Part shown: positions 1-4,424 of the stretch, piece by piece
Layout of the letters: every line of letters starts with the position of its first letter
Position numbering within the stretch: the first letter of the stretch is position 1
DNA from: JAWLGJ01 sp041685145
GTDB taxonomy: Bacteria > Pseudomonadota > Alphaproteobacteria > Rhodospirillales > Magnetospirillaceae
Assembly (NCBI GenBank): GCA_041685145.1
Contig: JAWLGJ010000076.1
Location: 1 to 8,599, forward strand
Direction of reading: 5' to 3'
DNA: 8,599 nucleotides
Notes under the pieces: model-generated
Seen by the model: the letters and a program-made list of their open reading frames with translations, nothing else
What the model was told of the DNA's origin: nothing
Databases searched by the model: none
Made by a program: the position numbers and the translations under genes

Positions 1-618
1 GTCGAGCACGGCGTCGAGTTCGGCGCGCTCCCCCGCCTGCACCAGGCCCAGATGGCGGTGCGGCAGGCGCAGCGCCGGCGCCTCCGGCAGCAGGCCCAGC
101 AGGGCGAGGCCCGCCTCCGGCGCCAGGGCGCGGCGCAGGATCTCCCGGTGGCCGGGGCCGCCGACGCGGTTGCAGACCACCCCGGCGACGCGCACCCCCG
201 GATGGTGGGTCGCGAAGCCGCGCGCCAGCGCCCCCACCGAGGCGCCCATGCCGCGCGCGTCGACCACCAGCACCACCGGCCAGCCGGTCCGCGCCGCCAG
301 GTCGGCGGTGCTGCCGTCGGGACCGGCGGGGACGTTGGCGCCGTCGAACAGCCCCATGACGCCCTCGCACAGCGTCAGTTCGGCGTCGGCCTCGGCGGCA
401 GCGGCGAGCGTGGCCGGGCGCAGCATCCAGGAATCGAGGTTGCGGCAGGGGCGCCCGGCGGCGGCGGCCAGGAAGGCGGCGTCGATATAGTCGGGGCCGG
501 CCTTGGCCGGCGCCACCGCCCGCCCCCGCCGCGCCAGATGCCGCAGCAGGCCGAGGGTGAACAGCGTCTTGCCGCTGCCCGAGGCGGGGGCGGCGACGAT
601 CAGGCCGGGGGCGCCCAC
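1..618 (-). CDS. cobB: Cobyrinic/hydrogenobyrinic acid a,c-diamide synthase, N-terminal part
   Basis: CobB/CbiA uses ATP and glutamine to amidate the a and c side chains of the corrin ring in cobalamin synthesis, in the cytosol. The visible 206 codons cover most of the N-terminal ATP-binding domain of a protein usually about 430-460 residues long. The C-terminal glutamine amidotransferase domain lies beyond the left edge. Seen directly: a P-loop at residues 11-18 (PASGSGKT), a KAGPDYID segment near residues 40-47, CEGVMGLFDG near 85-95, and the family signature RHLGLVQA near residues 188-195. The chosen start is GTG at 618, which places the P-loop at the usual distance from the N-terminus. 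No ATG lies in frame nearby and the ribosome site is weak. It begins 7 bp after the Sco gene stop, so translation is probably coupled. Sequence alone does not separate the aerobic (hydrogenobyrinic) from the anaerobic (cobyrinic) enzyme. Confidence 0.9.
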   Translation of the reverse strand, partial: MGAPGLIVAAPASGSGKTLFTLGLLRHLARRGRAVAPAKAGPDYIDAAFLAAAAGRPCRNLDSWMLRPATLAAAAEADAELTLCEGVMGLFDGANVPAGPDGSTADLAARTGWPVVLVVDARGMGASVGALARGFATHHPGVRVAGVVCNRVGGPGHREILRRALAPEAGLALLGLLPEAPALRLPHRHLGLVQAGERAELDAVLD

Positions 619-625
619 CGGCGCG

Positions 626-1234
626 CTAGAGGTGCTCGGCCATGACCTCGGCCATGCGGTCGGGGTCGGTGTTGTGGCTGAAATGCGCCCGCAGCTTGCC
701 GTCGGGGCCCATGAAATAGACGATGGAGGAATGGTCCATCAGATAGGGGCCGTCCTCCTGCTCGACCTTGGCGTAATAGACCCGGTAGGCCTGCGCCGCC
801 TCGGTCACCTGCGCCTCGCTGCCGGTGAGGCCGACCATGCGCGGGTGGAACATTTCGACATAGCCGCCCAGGACGTCGGGGGTGTCGCGCTCGGGATCGA
901 CGGTGATGAAGATGGGCACCACCTTCTCGGCCTGCTCCGGCGGCAGCATGTCCAGCGCCGCCGCCATCGCCGACAGGCTGGTGGGGCAGACATCGGGACA
1001 GAAGGCATAGCCGAAATAGATCAGCGTGTAGCGGCCAAGGAAATCCTCGTCGGTGACGGTGTCGCCGCTCGAGTCGACGAGGGTGAACGGGCCGCCGATG
1101 GCCGCCGCCGCCGCCGCCTCCGGATTCTCGCCGGGGCCCATGTGCATCAGACGCGGCGCCAGCGCCAGCGCCAGCACCGCCAGGACTGCCAGCGACGCGA
1201 TGAGAATGGTCTTGCTGCTTGCCGGAGCCGCCAT
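626..1234 (-). CDS. Sco1/SenC family copper chaperone for cytochrome oxidase
   Basis: Sco proteins deliver copper to the CuA (or CuB) centre of haem-copper oxidases at the outer face of the inner membrane, using a thioredoxin fold. This 202-residue product has an N-terminal membrane anchor at about residues 9-27, then a periplasmic domain. The copper ligands are visible: the CxxxC pair C79 and C83 (YAFCPDVCP) and the distal histidine H168 (LMDHSS). The ITVDPERDTP block at 110-119 is also typical. Length is normal for the family. The ATG at 1234 was chosen because a strong AGGAGG lies 11 nt upstream; the open frame runs on without start support into the neighbouring membrane-protein gene. It lies 26 bp downstream of that gene and 7 bp upstream of cobB, so the three are probably co-transcribed. 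No oxidase subunit gene is in the window, so the target oxidase is unknown. Confidence 0.93.
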   Translation of the reverse strand: MAAPASSKTILIASLAVLAVLALALAPRLMHMGPGENPEAAAAAAIGGPFTLVDSSGDTVTDEDFLGRYTLIYFGYAFCPDVCPTSLSAMAAALDMLPPEQAEKVVPIFITVDPERDTPDVLGGYVEMFHPRMVGLTGSEAQVTEAAQAYRVYYAKVEQEDGPYLMDHSSIVYFMGPDGKLRAHFSHNTDPDRMAEVMAEHL

Positions 1235-1245
1235 GATGGGTCTTG

Positions 1246-1251
1246 CCTCCT
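1246..1251 (-). promoter_or_regulatory. Strong ribosome binding site of the Sco gene
   Basis: The minus strand reads GAGGAGGCAAGACCCATC directly before the ATG at 1234. This is a full AGGAGG Shine-Dalgarno with an 11-nt spacer, and it fixes the Sco start. It is the best ribosome site in the window. Confidence 0.8.
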
Positions 1252-1260
1252 CGTCCGATC

Positions 1261-2025
1261 TCAGGCCGTAAACTGCCGCACCGCCAGCCAGGCCAGCACG
1301 CCGGCGTTGATCACCAGCAACAGCGGCGCGTAGTGCCGCACCGCCCCGCGCCAGCGGTTGGCGGCCAGATGCCCCGCCAGCCCGACCGCCAGCAGGCTGG
1401 GCGCGGTGCCGGCGGCAAAGGCGGCCATGCCCAGCGCCGCCGTCAGCGGCTGGCCCAGCGCCGCCGCCGCCGCCAGCGCCGCGTATAGCAGACCGCACGG
1501 GATGAATCCCAGCATCAACCCCAGCGCATAGCCGCGCCAGCCCATCGGGCGCCCGAACAGCGGCCGCGCCGCCCGGCCCACCGTCCGCGACCACCAGGAT
1601 TCCGCCGCCGCCGGCGCCAGCAGCGCCTTCAGCCGCGGCAAGGCATAACCCAGCATCACCCCCGCCGCCGCCAGCAGCAGGAATCCCGACAGCCAGCGCA
1701 GCCCGCCGCCGGTCACCGCCCCGGTCAGCGCCGCCGCCAGCGCGCCAAGGGCGATATAGGTGGTGGCGCGCCCGAGATGGTAGGGCAGCACCGCCGCGTC
1801 GGCGAGGCGATGCCATTCGCGCATCCGCGCCGCCGGCCGCCCCTCCAGCCGCGCCGTCACCTGCGACAGCACGAAGGGGCCGCACATGCCGGTGCAGTGC
1901 GTCAGGCCGCCGACGAGGCCGGTCAGGAACAGGCTGGTGAGCAGGCCGCCGTCCGCGACGACGGCGGCGCGGCACTGTTGAAGGCCGGAGGCGAGCAGGG
2001 AGATGAGCAGGGCGTCCTGATCCAC
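1261..2025 (-). CDS. COG2836/DsbD_2-type integral membrane protein (labelled TauE/SafE-like), probable metal or redox role in oxidase maturation
   Basis: This 254-residue hydrophobic protein belongs to the family annotated as sulfite exporter TauE/SafE or DsbD_2 (COG2836), related to the membrane core of DsbD/CcdA. About six membrane segments can be read, at roughly 27-46, 87-104, 111-130, 166-188, 194-220 and 233-250. The diagnostic motif HCTGMCGP is at 43-50 in the first segment, and GFIPCGLLY at 173-181 opens the second half, giving an internal two-fold pattern with C48 and C177 in equivalent places. The chosen start is GTG at 2025, because it puts about 26 residues before the first helix, as in relatives. 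An ATG at 2169 is in frame but would translate across the promoter and the CRP-like site, so it is unlikely. Family members often sit beside cytochrome oxidase maturation genes, and here the next gene encodes Sco. Copper or thiol handling is therefore more plausible than sulfite export, but this is inference. Confidence 0.82.
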   Translation of the reverse strand: MDQDALLISLLASGLQQCRAAVVADGGLLTSLFLTGLVGGLTHCTGMCGPFVLSQVTARLEGRPAARMREWHRLADAAVLPYHLGRATTYIALGALAAALTGAVTGGGLRWLSGFLLLAAAGVMLGYALPRLKALLAPAAAESWWSRTVGRAARPLFGRPMGWRGYALGLMLGFIPCGLLYAALAAAAALGQPLTAALGMAAFAAGTAPSLLAVGLAGHLAANRWRGAVRHYAPLLLVINAGVLAWLAVRQFTA

Positions 2026-2052
2026 GGCGCGCGTCTTTCGCTTGCTGGGCGG

Positions 2053-2081
2053 AGCATAGGACCGCCCCGGAAGCGAATCAA
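2053..2081 (-). promoter_or_regulatory. Candidate sigma70 promoter for the membrane protein-Sco-cobB operon
   Basis: On the minus strand, TTGATT (2081-2076) is followed by a 17-bp spacer and TATGCT (2058-2053). Each hexamer matches the consensus at 4 of 6 positions. Transcription would begin near 2046, about 20 nt before the GTG at 2025. The CRP-like palindrome is then centred near -62, a position typical of class I activation. Confidence 0.45.
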
Positions 2082-2099
2082 GCCGGGGCGGGGCCGGCC

Positions 2100-2117
2100 C
2101 TGTGACGGCGGTCACAG
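2100..2117. promoter_or_regulatory. CRP/FNR-family operator palindrome
   Basis: The sequence CTGTGAC-GGCG-GTCACAG has perfect 7-bp arms around a 4-bp centre. It contains the full CRP core TGTGA-N6-TCACA. FNR and FixK sites have TTGAT-N4-ATCAA instead, so a CRP-type regulator fits better. The site lies between divergent genes. It abuts the -35 of the rightward promoter (centre near -44) and is near -62 of the leftward one, so one regulator could act on both. Confidence 0.6.
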
Positions 2118-2146
2118 TTGAGAACAGCCGTTGGTGGTAGTAGACT
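2118..2146 (+). promoter_or_regulatory. Candidate sigma70 promoter for the tad genes
   Basis: TTGAGA (2118-2123, 5 of 6 matches) and TAGACT (2141-2146, 4 of 6) are separated by exactly 17 bp. Transcription would start near 2153, giving a leader of about 73 nt before the ATG at 2226. The CRP-like operator ends one base before the -35, close to a class II arrangement. Confidence 0.5.
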
Positions 2147-2150
2147 CTAC
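2140..2150. promoter_or_regulatory. Palindrome over the -10 element of the tad promoter
   Basis: GTAGACTCTAC is an 11-bp palindrome with 5-bp arms and a single central base. It covers the whole proposed -10 hexamer and could be a repressor site. It is short enough to occur by chance. Confidence 0.25.
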
Positions 2151-2171
2151 CTTTGGCGAAATCTCGCACGC

Positions 2172-2197
2172 CGAAGACTTCGCGGCCCCTGGGGCCG
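2172..2197 (+). repeat. Two abutting palindromes in the leader of the tad genes
   Basis: CGAAG-A-CTTCG (2172-2182) is followed without a gap by CGGCCCC-T-GGGGCCG (2183-2197). Both are perfect apart from one central base. As RNA, the second could fold into a 6-bp GC stem with a 3-nt loop, about 28 nt before the start codon and just upstream of the GGGGGTAGG ribosome site. No U-tract follows, so it is not a classical terminator. A role in mRNA stability, initiation control or protein binding is possible but unproven. Confidence 0.35.
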
Positions 2198-2225
2198 GGT
2201 TGTCCGCTGCTGCCGGGGGTAGGCT

Positions 2226-3518
2226 ATGAAACGCCGCAACGCGCCGCCAGGACCGGGCCTCGGCCGCGACGAGCGCGGCGCCGTCGCGATCCTGATGGGT
2301 GTCCTGCTGACGGTGCTGGTCAGCTTCATGGGCCTGGGCGTCGAGGTCGGGCTGTGGTGGTTCGAAAAGAGCAAGGCGCAGTCGGCCGCCGACGCCGCCG
2401 CCTACGCGGCCGGGCTGGAGATGATCCGCCTGGAGGTCAACGGCGCGCTCTCGGATTCCGAGGAAACCGCCGTCGCCGGCGTGGCCCTGGCGGCGGCCGG
2501 CGACCACGGCTATGACAGCGGCGTCACCATCACCCCCGACGGCGCCGCGGCGACGGTCATGGTCGACGTGCAGACGACGCTGCAACCGCTGCTGCTGGGC
2601 ATGGTGCTGGGCGGCGACAGCATCGCCATCGGTTCGCGGGCGACGGTGCTGGCGCAGAAATCCACCAAGAACGTCTGCGTCCTCGCCATCGACGAACTGG
2701 CCAGCCCCGGCCTCGACGCCACCGGCAATTCCTCGGCCAGCATCAAGGGCTGCGGCGTCCACTCCAATTCCAAGTCGACCGGCAACCAGGGCAGCCTGTG
2801 CGTCGGCAACAACGCCGACATGGTCACCGATTACGAGGTCTCGACCTCGGGCACCTTCTGCACCTCGGGCGGCAACCCGGACAATGTGCGGGACTTCGAC
2901 GGCAATCCCATCGGCGTGACCGAGAACGCCCCCGAGCTGAACGACCCCTACGGCGACGTCACCGCCGACGCGCCCGAATCCTGCACCAGCAACCAGAACA
3001 ACTACAGCGTCGAGGAGTCCGACGACCTGGTGGACGGCGGCTATTACTGCAAGGGCCTGAAGTTCCAGGACGCCGTCAACCTGAACCCCGGCACCTACTA
3101 TGTCAGCGGCGGCATCGACTTCACGGCCTCGGCCAATGTCTCGGGCTCGGGCGTCACCTTCGTGCTGATGGAGGGCGCCACCGTCAGCATCAACGGCAGC
3201 GCCCAGCTCGACCTCGGCGCCCCCAATTCGGGGGATTACGCGGGACTGCTGTTCTTCCAGGATCCCGACACCGCCGGCAACAACCCGCAATCGTCGAGCT
3301 TCAACGGCAACGCCAATGTCAGCCTCAACGGGGCGCTCTATTTCCCCGCCAGCGAGGTGCGCATGAACGGGTCGTTCTCGACCGACCCCAATTGCATGCA
3401 GGTGATTGCCGGCAAGGTCGACCTCGCCGGCAGCCAGGATCTGAACATCACCCACGACGAATCCTGCGCGGGCATGACCAAGAAGCCCTTCACGCGCAAG
3501 CTGGCGCTGATCGGCTAG
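2226..3518 (+). CDS. TadG-like Tad-domain protein, secreted and membrane-anchored
   Basis: The 430-residue product resembles the TadG group of the tight-adherence (Tad/Flp) pilus system, whose members are thought to be minor envelope components of the apparatus. The N-terminus has the typical layout: a basic, Gly/Arg-rich stretch (about 1-18), one long hydrophobic helix (about 19-43), then the Tad-domain block AQSAADAAAYAAG at 51-63. The motif VCVLAIDELASPGLDATGN near 150-168 is characteristic of larger family members. The remainder is rich in Asn, Ser and Gly with short beta-like repeats, consistent with an extracellular beta-rich domain. Eight cysteines (151, 176, 192, 212, 253, 275, 390, 414), all after the helix, could form disulfides. 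There is no obvious von Willebrand A domain, unlike many TadG proteins. The start follows GGGGGTAGG by a few bases. Thirteen bp separate it from the next tad gene. Confidence 0.78.
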   Translation: MKRRNAPPGPGLGRDERGAVAILMGVLLTVLVSFMGLGVEVGLWWFEKSKAQSAADAAAYAAGLEMIRLEVNGALSDSEETAVAGVALAAAGDHGYDSGVTITPDGAAATVMVDVQTTLQPLLLGMVLGGDSIAIGSRATVLAQKSTKNVCVLAIDELASPGLDATGNSSASIKGCGVHSNSKSTGNQGSLCVGNNADMVTDYEVSTSGTFCTSGGNPDNVRDFDGNPIGVTENAPELNDPYGDVTADAPESCTSNQNNYSVEESDDLVDGGYYCKGLKFQDAVNLNPGTYYVSGGIDFTASANVSGSGVTFVLMEGATVSINGSAQLDLGAPNSGDYAGLLFFQDPDTAGNNPQSSSFNGNANVSLNGALYFPASEVRMNGSFSTDPNCMQVIAGKVDLAGSQDLNITHDESCAGMTKKPFTRKLALIG

Positions 3519-3531
3519 GACGGGCGGAACG

Positions 3532-3987
3532 ATGAGGCCACGGCGCGCATGGCGATGGCGGGAGGACGGCGGCACCGCCGCCGTCGAGTTCGCGCTGGTG
3601 ATGTCGCTGGTATCGCTGATGCTGATCGGCGTCGCCGATTTCGGCATGGCCTATTACCGCGCCATCCAGTTGTCCGATGCCGTCAACTACGCCACCACCT
3701 ATGGGCTCAACAACACCGACGCCACCCTGGACGAGGTCGAAGAGCGGGTGACGGCGACGGTGGCGGGCGTCGACAACCTGACCGTCGACGCCAGCCTGCT
3801 CTGCCGCTGCGACACCACCGATACCGCCTGCTCGACCGCCAACGAGGACAGTTGCGAGAGCGGCGGCGGCGCGTGGCGCCGCTTCATCGTCGTGGAGGCC
3901 GAGGGCGGGGTGGCGCCGGTGATCGCCTGGCCGGGCATTCCCGACCCCATTCCGCTGTCGGCCTCGGCGATGAAGGTGGTTCCATGA
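3532..3987 (+). CDS. TadE-type pseudopilin
   Basis: This 151-residue protein matches the TadE family of minor pseudopilins, which enter the inner membrane and are processed by the TadV prepilin peptidase. Seen directly: a basic leader (about 1-13), the processing and helix motif GGTAAVEFALV at 13-23 with the conserved glutamate E19 at +5 from a cleavage after G14, and a hydrophobic helix to about residue 40. A periplasmic tail follows with four cysteines (91, 93, 100, 108) in the CxC...C...C pattern common in TadE tails. The ribosome site is weak (GGGCGG). Its stop codon overlaps the start of the next pseudopilin (ATGA), so the two are probably translationally coupled. Assignment to TadE rather than TadF rests on the VEFAL block alone. 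Confidence 0.82.
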   Translation: MRPRRAWRWREDGGTAAVEFALVMSLVSLMLIGVADFGMAYYRAIQLSDAVNYATTYGLNNTDATLDEVEERVTATVAGVDNLTVDASLLCRCDTTDTACSTANEDSCESGGGAWRRFIVVEAEGGVAPVIAWPGIPDPIPLSASAMKVVP

Positions 3988-4403
3988 TGGCGCGGCTGGC
4001 CGGGCTGCTGCGCGCCCGCGGCGCGGCCACCAGCGTCGAATTCGCGCTGGTGGCCATTCCGCTGCTGTTTTTCGTGCTGGGCATCATGGAACTGGGGCGG
4101 GTGTTCCAGTACCAGACCACCTTGCAGCACGCCGTGGGGGTGGCGGCGCGCTATGGCTCGATCTACACCCAGGATCCCGACAACCCGCGGCCGACGGCGG
4201 ACGAAATCCAGGCCGAGGCGCTGGCCCGTTCCTCCACCATCGCCGTCGACGCCGACGTCTTCACCGTCACCATCGACGACGTCACCGAGCATCAGGTGGT
4301 GGTGAGCGCCAGCTACACCTACACCTTCCTGTTCGTCGGCTTCCTGCCCTGGAATTCCGTCACCCTCGGCGCCTCGGCGACGGCCAACCGCTATATCGAC
4401 TGA
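3984..4403 (+). CDS. Second TadE/TadF-type pseudopilin
   Basis: This 139-residue protein is another minor pseudopilin. It has a basic leader (about 1-13), the block TSVEFALVAIP at 16-26 with E19, a hydrophobic helix to about residue 36, and ELGRVFQYQTTLQHAVGVAARYGS, typical of TadE-like proteins, at about 36-59. Unlike the preceding gene it has no cysteine. The glutamate is at +6 from G13 but +5 from A14, so processing may occur after alanine. Two adjacent ATG codons (3984 and 3987) could start it; the first makes an ATGA overlap with the upstream stop. It has no in-frame ATG farther upstream, so it is a separate gene and not a fusion. It ends 21 bp before the convergent GH65 gene. Confidence 0.82.
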   Translation: MMARLAGLLRARGAATSVEFALVAIPLLFFVLGIMELGRVFQYQTTLQHAVGVAARYGSIYTQDPDNPRPTADEIQAEALARSSTIAVDADVFTVTIDDVTEHQVVVSASYTYTFLFVGFLPWNSVTLGASATANRYID

Positions 4404-4405
4404 CG

Positions 4406-4422
4406 CGGCGGGCCGCCCGCCG
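4406..4422. terminator. GC hairpin between convergent genes, possible bidirectional terminator
   Basis: CGGCGGG-CCG-CCCGCCG forms a 7-bp all-GC stem with a 3-nt loop, in the 21 bp between the tad stop and the GH65 stop. No T-tract follows on either strand, so intrinsic termination is doubtful. It could stabilise 3' ends or assist Rho-dependent termination. Confidence 0.35.
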
Positions 4423-4424
4423 GC

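Noticed and set aside
1235..1975. Upstream extension of the Sco frame as a fused protein
   Set aside because: The extension is the alternate frame of the membrane-protein gene, while a strong ribosome site and membrane anchor mark the true start at 1234.
1261..2169. Longer version of the COG2836 membrane protein starting at ATG 2169
   Set aside because: The extra 48 residues would be translated from the promoter and operator region and look non-coding; GTG at 2025 gives the usual N-terminal length.
2112..3647. Open frame of 511 codons on the minus strand opposite the TadG-like gene
   Set aside because: It would read through the CRP-like site and the tad promoter, has a repetitive composition with no recognisable motif, and the plus strand has convincing Tad features.
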